A DNA stretch of 35,796 bases from Deltaproteobacteria bacterium. Lineage in GTDB: Bacteria; Desulfobacterota; Desulfobacteria; Desulfobacterales; GCA-2748835. Below the pieces are notes generated by a model, which worked only from the letters and a program-made list of their open reading frames with translations, searched no databases and was not told where the DNA came from. The translations under genes were made by a program, and so were the position numbers. Position 1 is the stretch's first letter; each line of letters starts with the position of its first letter. Where the stretch lies: NCBI GenBank assembly GCA_002748835.1, contig PDTL01000003.1, positions 1 to 35,796 on the forward strand, read 5' to 3'. Below, in pieces: positions 8,043 to 16,500 of this stretch.

Positions 8043-8960
8043 TTAAGGCCGTGTCGATACCGGATCTGACTGTCGAAAATGATAATGAATGATTTTACGG
8101 GGGGACGGATCCACACTCAGAAGTACGCGACTGGAAAAAAAATGGCGCATGGGATGGGCCCTGAGTCGGTGCAGTGCATCTCTGTCCACATCCAGGGTCA
8201 AGAGCATGGCCGCATCAGCACTCAGACAGGCGGATGCCAGTCTGCCGTCCGGGGTGAGCCCCAGGGCAACCCCAGGAAACAGAAGATGCTCGCCATTGGA
8301 TCCCACGGGATTTCCTGCCATGACATACAGGGAATTGTCATAGGCTCGTGCCGGGAGGTGACGCATCCAGCTGTCCCTTTTTTGTTCAGGCGTTCCCCGG
8401 GGAGAGGCATGGGGGATGAGGAGGACATCAGCGCCCTCCTGTCGCATCAGGGTGGAAAGCTCCGGGAAATGGGCATCATAGCAGAGCTGAATACCCATCG
8501 TCATGCCGTACAGATGAAACAGGGGGATGTGATGGCCGGGTGTGAAAATTGTTTGTTCGCCGGGGGAAAGGTGGAGTTTTCGATACCATCGCAGGTGACC
8601 GGATGGGTGGCAGACCAGGTGCGTGAGATAGCGCTTGCCGGATCTGGATCGTTCCATGATACCGCCGCAAAGAACCATGCCATGTTTGACGGCAAGGTTC
8701 AGCAGATGATCGGATCCCGGACCGGGCAGGGGCTCTGCAGATAACAGGGCCGACGGACTCAGTCCATATCCGGTAAGTGAGAGTTCCGGAAAGGCAAGCA
8801 GCCTCACCCCCGCGTCTGCAGCGCGAATGCACCGTTCCGTATGAGAGGCACGATTGGCTTCCGGATGACCGATCCGGGAAGTCAGGCTGGCAAATCCCAT
8901 CCGAACCGGGACAGCCGGTTTCCGGTCTAGGGGGGTTGGGTCATCAGACGCGTGTGGCAT
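8043..8960 (-). CDS. Carbon-nitrogen hydrolase (nitrilase superfamily)
   Basis: A 305-residue amidase-type hydrolase with the complete Glu-Lys-Cys triad: Glu59 in FPELSLTGYG, Lys128 in YRKLHLSPGE and Cys160 in LCYDAHFPE, plus the second structural Glu in SPGE. The early segment resembles the glutaminase domain of NAD synthetases and predicted amidases (LTGY, then PGPGSDHL), but no synthetase domain is attached. The substrate is therefore unknown; cleavage of a small amide or carbamoyl compound is expected. It starts 2 bp after the ahbA stop, which suggests one transcript, but no good ribosome binding site is visible. An internal ATG at 8900 is an alternative start. Confidence 0.85.
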   Translation of the reverse strand: MPHASDDPTPLDRKPAVPVRMGFASLTSRIGHPEANRASHTERCIRAADAGVRLLAFPELSLTGYGLSPSALLSAEPLPGPGSDHLLNLAVKHGMVLCGGIMERSRSGKRYLTHLVCHPSGHLRWYRKLHLSPGEQTIFTPGHHIPLFHLYGMTMGIQLCYDAHFPELSTLMRQEGADVLLIPHASPRGTPEQKRDSWMRHLPARAYDNSLYVMAGNPVGSNGEHLLFPGVALGLTPDGRLASACLSADAAMLLTLDVDRDALHRLRAHPMRHFFSSRVLLSVDPSPRKIIHYHFRQSDPVSTRP

Positions 8961-8962
8961 GA

Positions 8963-9412
8963 TCAGAGTGTGAACTGGGCGTTGAGTTTGAACAGATGGG
9001 TGGCTGGCAGATTGAGAATGTCTGTCACGCCGGTTGTCTGCGAAATATCCATTAAATGTCGCTGGATGATCTCCATGGAAGGGGCAATGAAGGTAAACCA
9101 GATATTATAGGCATGGTCCCGTTCGTAATTGTGGGTGACGCCGGGGTAGGTGTTGACAACACGGGTAAATGCCGCGATGGCATCTGTGGGTACCTTTGCC
9201 GCACACAGGGTACTCACGTAGCCGAGTCGGCCCGGGCTGAAATTTCCGCCGATTCTGCGGATAATGCCATTTTCCTTCAGTGATTTTATCCGTCGAATGA
9301 CGCCGGATTCATCAAGTCCAAGATGCTCGGCGATGACCTGATACGGGCGCCCGGTGATGGGGAAATCAGACTGGATGATGTTGATGATCTGTTTGTCGAT
9401 GGCGTCAATCAT
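8963..9412 (-). CDS. ahbA: Siroheme decarboxylase subunit AhbA (AsnC/Lrp-like fold)
   Basis: A 149-residue protein with an AsnC/Lrp-type winged-helix N-terminus (IDKQIINIIQSDFPI...IRRIKSLKENGIIRRIGG) and the decarboxylase-specific segments GVTHNYERDHAYNIWFTF and LPATHLFKL. AhbA with AhbB removes two acetate carboxyl groups of siroheme to give 12,18-didecarboxysiroheme in the siroheme-dependent heme pathway of sulfate reducers and archaea. The RRIGGNF and STLCAAKVP segments fit the alpha (AhbA) rather than the beta subunit from memory of the families. Transcriptional regulator is the usual misannotation. AhbB, AhbC and AhbD are not in the window. The start has AGGAA seven bases upstream. Confidence 0.87.
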   Translation of the reverse strand: MIDAIDKQIINIIQSDFPITGRPYQVIAEHLGLDESGVIRRIKSLKENGIIRRIGGNFSPGRLGYVSTLCAAKVPTDAIAAFTRVVNTYPGVTHNYERDHAYNIWFTFIAPSMEIIQRHLMDISQTTGVTDILNLPATHLFKLNAQFTL

Positions 9413-9480
9413 AGTCAGTTCCTGAATAGAGGCACGCGGTTTTCAGCATCGGCACGGATGGCGGGTAGATGTACAGGATA

Positions 9481-9516
9481 AAAAAAAAGCTCTGCCCGGA
9501 GGGACAGAGCTTTTAA
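9481..9516 (-). terminator. Rho-independent terminator after dsrC
   Basis: On the minus strand GCTCTG and CAGAGC pair, with CCC/GGG above one bulged T and a 3-nt loop, followed by a run of nine T residues. A-rich flanks on the other side make it potentially bidirectional. Confidence 0.88.
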
Positions 9517-9547
9517 GATTCAGGTAGTTACATGAGGTTGTGGGATC

Positions 9548-9865
9548 TTATACACAACCGGTCGGCTTGGGCAGACCTGCCATTTTACAAGCTCCCTTAC
9601 CCGGTCCTGAGGGAAACAGCTCATAGATGTGCTTCAGTTTGAAACCGGTCAGCTTGGACAGTACGCGTACCATGGGAGCAATACCGTTTTTCTTGTAATA
9701 GTCCTGCAGAACGTCGATCACTTTGGTGTGCTCGTCAGTCAGTTCCGGAATACCTTCTTCTTTCATGACGAAGGAGATCCACTCTTCGCTGAAGGTGTTA
9801 AAGTCAAGCAGGAAACCGTCTTCATCTACGTCAAAAGATTTGCCATTCACTTCAACTGTTGCCAT
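9548..9865 (-). CDS. dsrC: DsrC, sulfur-carrier protein of dissimilatory sulfite reduction
   Basis: A 105-residue DsrC/TusE-family protein. The flexible C-terminal arm GACKMAGLPKPTGCV carries both functional cysteines, Cys93 and the penultimate Cys104, which is the signature of true DsrC rather than TusE or RspA. In sulfate reducers DsrC receives sulfur from DsrAB as a trisulfide between these cysteines, and the trisulfide is then reduced by a membrane complex. The gene stands alone between its own strong promoter and terminator, with an excellent AGGAGG site, as expected for a very abundant protein. It lies directly downstream of the Hdr/Flx-type operon on the same strand, but is transcribed separately. 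Confidence 0.96.
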   Translation of the reverse strand: MATVEVNGKSFDVDEDGFLLDFNTFSEEWISFVMKEEGIPELTDEHTKVIDVLQDYYKKNGIAPMVRVLSKLTGFKLKHIYELFPSGPGKGACKMAGLPKPTGCV

Positions 9866-9923
9866 TGGAAAAAACCTCCTGTAGATATTATGTCCATTTT
9901 CAGTAGGCTATGCCTATATTTAC

Positions 9924-9971
9924 ATGATCTCATTATCCAGAGATCATATATTGGCACCGGTTGTCTGTCAA
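9924..9971 (-). promoter_or_regulatory. Strong promoter of dsrC with an overlapping dyad
   Basis: On the minus strand TTGACA (9966-9971) and TATGAT (9943-9948) have a 17-bp spacer, a near-consensus sigma-70 promoter. ATGATCTC (9924-9931) and GAGATCAT (9940-9947) form a perfect 8-bp inverted repeat with an 8-bp spacer that overlaps the -10 box and the expected start site. It could be an operator or a 5'-end hairpin of the mRNA. Confidence 0.75.
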
Positions 9972-10054
9972 TCATTATTTGGCAAGCCTGAGGATAGAAT
10001 CTCATCTTGTTTGACAAACATTGAAATATATAAAAATCTTAATGTGTTAAAAAT

Positions 10055-10074
10055 GCCCGGTCCATTGACCGGGC
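10055..10074 (-). terminator. Terminator of the HdrA/Flx-type operon
   Basis: GCCCGGTC (10055-10062) and GACCGGGC (10067-10074) pair perfectly around CATT. On the minus strand the hairpin is followed by ATTTTTAAC, and it lies 17 bp beyond the last gene of the operon. Confidence 0.83.
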
Positions 10075-10090
10075 GTTCGTACCTTTCGGC

Positions 10091-10951
10091 TTAGTACTCT
10101 TTGGGCATGAGATTCAGCTGATCCAGGGTAAAGACCGGGCCGTCCTTGCAGACCAGTTCCTTACCAATGTTGCAGTGCCCGCACATGCCGATACCGCATT
10201 TCATACGGTTTTCAAGAGACATGATGATATGATCATGCTTGTAGCCCAGGTTGTCCAGAACCGGCTGGGTAAACTTGATCATGATCGGGGGACCACAGAC
10301 GATGGCATAGGTGTCATCGCTTGCAGGGGGCGCTTTCAGCTCGGTGATGGTGGGAACGAAACCGGTGTTGTATTTCCAGTCCGGATCGTCGGTGCCGTCT
10401 ACCGTGATGTGCATGTTGATGTCATCGCGCTTTTCCCATTCGATCAGCTCGTCCTTGTAGAGCAGCATGCCGGGGTTACGGGCACCGTAGACAACGTCGA
10501 TGGTGCCGAATTTGTCCCGGTTGTCCGGATGCAGCATGTAGACAATGGATGACCGCAGGGTGGTGAAGGCAAACCCGCCGCCAATGATCAGGATGTTCTT
10601 TTTGCCCTGTTCCAGGATTTCCCACGGATACCAGTTGCCCATGGGACCGCGGACACCCATGATGTCACCGATGCTCATTTTATGCAGATGATCGGTGACT
10701 TTACCGGTCTTGAATACGGTAAATTTTACAAAGCCCTTTTCCGTGGGAGAGGAGGCGATTCCAATGGGAATTTCGCCCTGTCCCGGAATGGAAAGCTCTG
10801 CAAACTGACCGGCTCTGTAGGAAAACATTTCTTCGTGTTCCGGGTTGAGAAACACAAAGGTGTAGGATCTCAGGCTCTTGTCCTCGGTTGCAATTTCGAT
10901 ATTGTCGATGCGAACCGGATAGGCCTCGTAAGGATTCGGATTTCTGACCAC
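10091..10951 (-). CDS. flxA: FAD/NAD(P)-binding oxidoreductase subunit (FlxA / sulfite-reductase-B-like)
   Basis: A 286-residue ferredoxin-NADP-reductase-like subunit. An FAD-binding barrel (YRAGQFAEL at 45-53) is followed by the NAD(P)-binding half (GGGFAFTTLR at 124-133, CGPPIMIKF). A C-terminal [2Fe-2S] motif of the PyrK/AsrB type has cysteines 252, 257, 260 and 268 (CGIGMCGHC). It should exchange electrons between NAD(P)H and the Fe-S subunits encoded upstream. This arrangement matches FlxA of the Flx-Hdr NADH dehydrogenases and the gamma subunit of sulfhydrogenases. It is the last gene of the operon, 24 bp after the preceding gene. It starts with GTG behind a strong AAAGGAGG site. NADH versus NADPH preference cannot be judged. 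Confidence 0.88.
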   Translation of the reverse strand: MVRNPNPYEAYPVRIDNIEIATEDKSLRSYTFVFLNPEHEEMFSYRAGQFAELSIPGQGEIPIGIASSPTEKGFVKFTVFKTGKVTDHLHKMSIGDIMGVRGPMGNWYPWEILEQGKKNILIIGGGFAFTTLRSSIVYMLHPDNRDKFGTIDVVYGARNPGMLLYKDELIEWEKRDDINMHITVDGTDDPDWKYNTGFVPTITELKAPPASDDTYAIVCGPPIMIKFTQPVLDNLGYKHDHIIMSLENRMKCGIGMCGHCNIGKELVCKDGPVFTLDQLNLMPKEY

Positions 10952-10975
10952 GTTATTCCTCCTTTGTTCGCACGT

Positions 10976-12031
10976 CTAACCGGCCGCCGGCGGTTCGTAG
11001 TTGTTCATGATCTCACAAACCTTGCGGATATCGATATTGACCGGACACTGCTTGACACAGCGGCCGCACCCCACACACATAATGCCCTGATTGTACTTGT
11101 CCATAAAGTACTTGAGCTTGTGCATGAACCGCTGCCGGACACGCTGTACCTTCTTTTCACGCGGGTTGTGACCGGAACCGTGTTCGGTAAACAACCCCTC
11201 CATGCAGGTATCCCAGTTTCGGGTCCGCACGCCCTTTGCACCGAAGTTTTCGTCCTGAATGTCAAAACACCAGCAGGTGGGGCAGACATAGGTACAGGTG
11301 CCGCAGTTGAGGCAGGCAAAGGAGACATCTTCCCAGAAGGGGGCTGCATGCAGTTCCATGATTTGACGTTTGGCAATGGTGTCAAAGGTGATCGTGGATT
11401 TGATTTTGCCTTCGGCTGCCGTTCGCATGGCATCAATGGTGGCTTCCGCTTCAGCGCCGGCATCTGCAGAAAAACCGGCTGCCGTCGCATAAGCCTCACC
11501 CTTGTCGGTGAGCACCTTGGCCAGGTAATGATCCCCGGCATCCACCAGCAGGATGTCGAGACCGGTTTCATCAAACGGGCCGGTGCCGCAGCTGGTTGAA
11601 AAATCCGTGGGATCCGGTTCGTTGATGGCCAGCCCGATGAAGGTGCAGGCATCGTATGCGTCACACCAGTACGGATCACGGTAATCCGGTGTGTGATAGT
11701 TGAGTTTGACAAGCTGAATCGCCTTGGCGTCAAAGGGACGGATCCCGATGATGGCCCGGGCGGGATAGGCCTTTTCCGGCCGTTTCAGAATATGGTGATC
11801 CTCTTTGGTCATGTCGGTGATGTACGTGAACATGACTTCCGACTGGGGAAAGACGATCGATTTGGGTGACAGCCGGGATTCGGAATAGGCCATATCCGGA
11901 AGCTGGCCTTCGCCGAGTTCCATAAACTTATGGTATTGCTTTTCCTTGACCGGGCCGACGAGCCGATAGTCGGATCGCGATTTCTCTACGCCGGCTGACC
12001 AGTCATTTTTATCGATTTTCAAGACGTTCAT
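10976..12031 (-). CDS. 4Fe-4S dicluster subunit (AsrA / HydB-type, Flx-like)
   Basis: A 351-residue soluble iron-sulfur protein. The first 230 residues have no metal-binding pattern and resemble the N-terminal domain of sulfite reductase subunit A and sulfhydrogenase beta subunits. Two [4Fe-4S] motifs follow: cysteines 240, 243, 246, 250 (CLNCGTCTYVC, with extra cysteines in PTCWCF) and 319, 322, 325, 329 (CVGCGRCVKQC). It probably passes electrons between the flavin subunit encoded just downstream and the MvhD/HdrA side. It is cotranscribed, being 48 bp from the upstream gene and 24 bp from the downstream one, with an AAGGG site before the start. It corresponds to one of the FlxB/FlxC partners, but which one is not certain. 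Confidence 0.85.
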   Translation of the reverse strand: MNVLKIDKNDWSAGVEKSRSDYRLVGPVKEKQYHKFMELGEGQLPDMAYSESRLSPKSIVFPQSEVMFTYITDMTKEDHHILKRPEKAYPARAIIGIRPFDAKAIQLVKLNYHTPDYRDPYWCDAYDACTFIGLAINEPDPTDFSTSCGTGPFDETGLDILLVDAGDHYLAKVLTDKGEAYATAAGFSADAGAEAEATIDAMRTAAEGKIKSTITFDTIAKRQIMELHAAPFWEDVSFACLNCGTCTYVCPTCWCFDIQDENFGAKGVRTRNWDTCMEGLFTEHGSGHNPREKKVQRVRQRFMHKLKYFMDKYNQGIMCVGCGRCVKQCPVNIDIRKVCEIMNNYEPPAAG

Positions 12032-12079
12032 CGCATTTACCCTTATTTATCTTTCGCTCGATGTTGACGGCAGTCCCGA

Positions 12080-13027
12080 CTATTTGATGAAATCATCCGG
12101 GTCATCAACCTTGAAGGCATCCAGAGGTGGACGTTGATCCAGGCTCAGACCCGCTTCCCATCCGAACAGTTCAAAACAGTCTTTTTCAAGCTTTTTGGTC
12201 AGCGTGCGGACTTTGATTTCCATGGGGCAGGCGCGTTCACAGGCACCGCAGTCCGTACAGCGGCCGGCGCAATGGTAGGCCCGCAGGATGTGAAACGTCT
12301 TCAAATCCATGAGATCCGGGCTCTTGCCAACCCACTGGGGACGGGATTCGTCCACAAAACAGGTGGGACAGTAACAGAGCGGACAGGCGTTCCGACAGGC
12401 ATAACAGCGGATACAGTCGCTGTACAGATTATCGAAGTAGGCCTTTTTCGCTACCGGTTCCATGGCTTCGATTTCACGAACGTCTGCGTAACGGTCCACA
12501 TCTTTTTGTTCTTCGACCAGATCGCCGACCAGGCTGTCATAGATCACCGGGTTGCGATGGACGCAGATGGCGCAGTTGTCCTGAAGGACATCCGTTTTAT
12601 TCAGAGTCTTGCTGAATCCGTCACCAGTCACTGTGATGGCGTCGCCGTCTTCGGTTACGTTTTCAACCGGCTTGTCAACAGCAGCTGCAACCTTGTGCCG
12701 GTCGATCATTCCCTTGCAGGGCACGCCGATGATGACCAGCTGGTCACGCTTGATCTTGTTTTCAATGATATGGGTGACGATGTTTCGGGAGTCACACCCT
12801 TTGGCCACAACCGCAATTTTCTCTTTGCGGTCGGTGAGGTAGTTTGCCAGATTGATGCCGCAGTTGCTGTCCCAGACCAGATCTGTCACATCTTCGGGTT
12901 TCCGGGCAACATGGGGCTCGTTCATCATGGGGACGGTTCCTTTGCGGAAACCGATAACCATATCGACTTTGCCGTCTTTTAACAGCTGCTCAGCTGTTTC
13001 TCGAATCTTGTTTTCGTATTGCACCAT
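12080..13027 (-). CDS. Iron-sulfur protein with FrhB-like N-terminus (Flx-like subunit)
   Basis: A 315-residue protein. Residues 1-150 resemble the F420-hydrogenase/dehydrogenase beta (FrhB-like) fold, with VVAKGCDSRN and GVPCKGMID; a single CAICVHR motif follows. Two cysteine clusters are then seen: 205, 208, 211, 215 with extra Cys 218, 220 and 223 (CIRCYACRNACPLCYC), and 257, 260, 263, 267 (CTDCGACERAC). It starts 11 bp after the mvhD stop, so it is tightly coupled, with an AAGG site. It is expected to be an electron-transfer subunit of the HdrA complex. No CCG domain is present, so it is not an HdrB. The FrhB-like part suggests it may bind a second flavin, but this is inference. Confidence 0.83.
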   Translation of the reverse strand: MVQYENKIRETAEQLLKDGKVDMVIGFRKGTVPMMNEPHVARKPEDVTDLVWDSNCGINLANYLTDRKEKIAVVAKGCDSRNIVTHIIENKIKRDQLVIIGVPCKGMIDRHKVAAAVDKPVENVTEDGDAITVTGDGFSKTLNKTDVLQDNCAICVHRNPVIYDSLVGDLVEEQKDVDRYADVREIEAMEPVAKKAYFDNLYSDCIRCYACRNACPLCYCPTCFVDESRPQWVGKSPDLMDLKTFHILRAYHCAGRCTDCGACERACPMEIKVRTLTKKLEKDCFELFGWEAGLSLDQRPPLDAFKVDDPDDFIK

Positions 13028-13038
13028 GTCACTTTACC

Positions 13039-13470
13039 TTACTCTGCCTTGATTGGTTCTTTGACAAAACCCGCGTTCGGGCCTGCAGCTTTTACCGATT
13101 CCGTGACGCGTTTTGCCACATCCACGAATTTTGTGGATTCCGCAGAGGAGATCCAGGAAAAATGAATGCGGCCCGGCTCGACACCGATATGCTCCATCAG
13201 GTTTCCGAACAGAGCAAACTTACGACGTGCATAGAAATTACCATCCAGGTAATGACATTCACCCGGATGTCAGCCGGAAACCCACACCCCGTCGGCGCCC
13301 TGACGCAACGCGGCAAGGATAAACTTGGGACTCATGCGACCGGTACAGGGAATCCGGACCACGCGGACGTTGGTCGGATACTGCATGCGGCTGACCCCGG
13401 CCAGGTCAGCAGCACCGTAACTGCACCAGTTACAGAGAAAACTGACGACTTTTGGTTCAAATTCAGACAT
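13039..13470 (-). CDS. mvhD: MvhD/FlxD-type hydrogenase delta subunit, selenoprotein (Sec67)
   Basis: A 143-residue protein if the TGA at 13270-13272 is read as selenocysteine. Conventional calling stops after 66 residues at GADGVWVSG. Past the TGA the same frame continues [17 protein letters not shown], the SWIS segment and a family-like C-terminus to a TAA at 13039-13041. In Cys homologs of the MvhD/FlpD family the residue before HPGxCHY is cysteine, so Sec replaces a [2Fe-2S]-ligand-region Cys; methanogen VhuD is a known Sec form. The protein links an input module to HdrA. The start has AAAGGAGAG. It lies 70 bp after hdrA, with a hairpin between them, and 11 bp before the next gene. A SECIS-like hairpin follows the TGA. 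Confidence 0.92.
13237..13253 (-). promoter_or_regulatory. SECIS-like hairpin in mvhD
   Basis: Minus-strand bases 17-33 after the UGA form a perfect 6-bp stem (AUUACC/GGUAAU) with the loop UGGAU. The loop GG is at +24/+25 from the UGA. It lies within the coding sequence directly 3' of the recoded UGA, as bacterial SelB-binding elements do. Confidence 0.75.
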
Positions 13471-13493
13471 GGGATTGTCTCTCCTTTAGTCGG

Positions 13494-13524
13494 GCCGCCT
13501 CCAAGAGCGCGTCTGGAAGGCGGC
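13494..13524 (-). promoter_or_regulatory. Hairpin between hdrA and mvhD
   Basis: GCCGCCT (13494-13500) pairs with AGGCGGC (13518-13524), with three further pairs past a bulge. It lies in the only long gap of the operon and has no T-run, so an mRNA-processing or stability role is more likely than termination. Confidence 0.5.
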
Positions 13525-13540
13525 AATCTATTATCATCTG

Positions 13541-16500
13541 TTAAACAGCTTCATTCATGGAGAAGATCTGGGCGAAGATCTGGTCGTTGTCAAAACCGTT
13601 CAGGTGGATGGCACCGGAGCGGCAGGAAGATACGCAGAGACCGCACCCCTTACAGAGAACCGGGTTGATGTTGGCCCTGCCTTCAAATCGGCCGTTTGCA
13701 TCCAGCTTGGGTGCCGAGTACGGGCAGATGGCCGCACAGACACCGCAGCCGCTGCACATGGTCTGGTCAACCCGGGCGATGGTGCCGCTGGTTTTGATGT
13801 TCCGCTTGGCCAGCAGGGTGACCGCACGGGATGCCGCCGCTTTTGCAGATGCGACCGACTCATCCACAGGCTTGGGATAGTGGGCCATACCGCAGAGAAA
13901 GACACCGTCTGTGGCAAATTCCACCGGACCCAGCTTGGCGTGACGCTCAATAAGGAAACCATCGTCGCTGACCGGAACCTTGAAGAAGTTGGCCAGCTTG
14001 TCATCTTTGTTGGCGACAATGGCCGTGGCCAGGGTCAGGAAGTCCGCATCAATTTCAAGGGGCATGTTGAGAACGTGATCTGTTGTGCGCACACGGACTT
14101 TCCCGTCTTCAATGGCAACCGACGGTTTGTTGTCAAGGTTGTAGCGAATGAAGATCACACCCAGTTCACGCGCTTTTTTATACAGCAGCTCCCGCTCACC
14201 ATAGGCACGGATATCCCGGTACAGGATATAGACGCTCATCTCAGGATTCTTTTCCTTCAGGACGAGGGCATTGTCGATGGAATGGGTACAGCAGACCCGG
14301 GAACAATAGGGCCGATCCGGTTCACGGGAACCGACGCATTGAATGAAGACCGCTGTTTTGGCTGTCTTGAGTGCCGGATCATCGGCCATGATTTTCTGGT
14401 CCAGCTCCTGGCTGGTCAGAATGCGGTCATCGTCACCGTAACAGTATTCCATGGGATACAGGGGCGATCCGCCGGTGGCGATGATGGCAACGCCGTGATC
14501 GATGGTGGGACCGTTATTGGACAGCGTGGTCTTGAAGTTGCCCACAAACCCGTCCACTTCGGCAAGCTCCGAATCCAGGTGCAGGGTGATATTGTCTGTG
14601 TTTTTGACACTTTCGATCATTTCCGCCAGTTTTTCTTGAACGTTTTGACCGTCCGGTGTCTGGTAGAGCCGGACGGCCTGGCCGCCGAGTTGACTGCTGC
14701 GTTCCACCAGGTGGGTTTTATACCCCTGATTCGCCAGGCTTTTGGCGACCGTCATGCCGGCAATGCCGCCGCCCACGATCAATGCGGTCTGGTTGACGTC
14801 GAGTTCCGCTTCCGCAAGCGGGGCGCTCAAGGCAACCTTGGCAACGGCCATGCGGACCAGGTCTTTTGCCTTGTCCGTGGCTTCGTTGGGAAAGTCCTTG
14901 TGCACCCAGGAGTTGTGGTTCCGGATGTTGCACATTTCGATCAGGTATTTGTTGATACCGGCACTGATCAGTGTATCCTGAAACAGGGGTTCGTGGGTCT
15001 TGGGCGTACAGGCGGCCACGACCACGCGGTTTAGACCTTTTTCCTTGATGATCTGGGCCATGCCGTCCTGGGCATCCTGGGAACAGGAATAGAGGTTTTC
15101 CGCCGTGTAGGTGACATAGGGCAGGGATTTGGCGTATTCGGCGACAGCAGTACAGTCGACCACACCCTTGATGTTGATACCACAGTCACAGACAAACACC
15201 CCGATGGAGGGCCGGTCTGCGGAGACTTCTTTTTCGGTAATCTTCTCGGCCTGCTTGATCAGGCTGCCGCGCGCCGGTGTGAGGGCTTCGCTGACAGCGG
15301 CCGCTGCCGCGCTGGCGTCAACAACCGACTGGGGGATATCTTTGGGTGACTCGAAGGCACCGGCCACATAGATCCCGTCACGGCTGGTTGTGACCGGGTC
15401 AAATGCACTGGTCTTGCAGAACCGTCCCGGGGTCAGTTCGATGCCCAGTTTATTTGCCAGTTCAACGGTTTCCGGGGCGGTCTGCAGGCCTACGGAAAGC
15501 ACGATCATGTCAAAGACTTCCGTTACCAGCTCGCCGCTTTCCGTGACATAACGGACTTCAAGGTCATTGGTTTCCGGAATTTCGTTGACCGTATGCACCC
15601 GGCTGCGGACAAACCGTACGCCCGTTTTTTTGGCATTTTCATAGAAGCGTTCAAAATCCTTGCCCGGGGTCCGCATGTCCATGAAGAAAATGGAGGGTTC
15701 GACCTCCGCGCTGTGTTCCTTGGCTATGACAGCTTCCTTGATGGCGTACATGCAGCAGACGGATGAACAATAAGAATTGTCGCATTTGTTCATGTCCCTG
15801 GAACCGACGCACTGGAACCAGGCGATTTTCTTGGGTTCACGGTGATCCTTGGACTGACGGACCACATGGCCCTGGGTCGGGCCGGACGCGGACAGGATCC
15901 GTTCGAATTCCAGAGAGGTGACAACGTTGGGGAACTTCATGTACTGATAGTTGTCAAATCCGGAAGGATCAAAGGCTTTGAAACCCGGCGCCAGGACCAC
16001 CGCACCTACGTTCAGGTTCAGGGTTTGGGGCTGCTGATCGTATTCAATGGCGTTTGCCGGACAGACTTTGGCGCAGTTACCACATTTGTCCTTGGTCAGT
16101 TTAATACAGTATTCGGGATTAATGGCATACTTCAGGGGCACGGCCTGTGCGTATTCGACGTAGATCGCTTTACGCTTGGCAAGACCCGCATTGTACAGGT
16201 CTTCCACTCTTCTGGGGCATTTCTCGGCGCAGGCCCCACAGCCCACACAGAGATCCTCGTTGACGTACCGGGGCTTTTTCAGCACTTCAACCTGAAAGTC
16301 ACCCTTTTCACCTTTAACGCTCTGTACTTCACACAGGGTAAGTAACTCAATGTTCAGATGCCGGCCGACCTCGACCAGTGTGGGGGAGATAATTCACATG
16401 GCACAGTCGTTGGTCGGAAACGTTTTGTCCAGCTGGGCCATTACGCCCCCGATGGACGGACCTTTTTCAACAAGGTAGACATAGTATCCGGATTCTGCTA

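Noticed and set aside
13604..15034. Long plus-strand frame (476 codons) opposite hdrA
   Set aside because: Antisense shadow of a GC-rich coding region; the minus strand carries the clear HdrA motifs.
16394..16396. hdrA as a pseudogene broken by a nonsense mutation
   Set aside because: Coding is intact for more than 900 residues after the TGA, the site is a known Cys/Sec position, a hairpin follows it, and a second gene in the operon shows the same arrangement.
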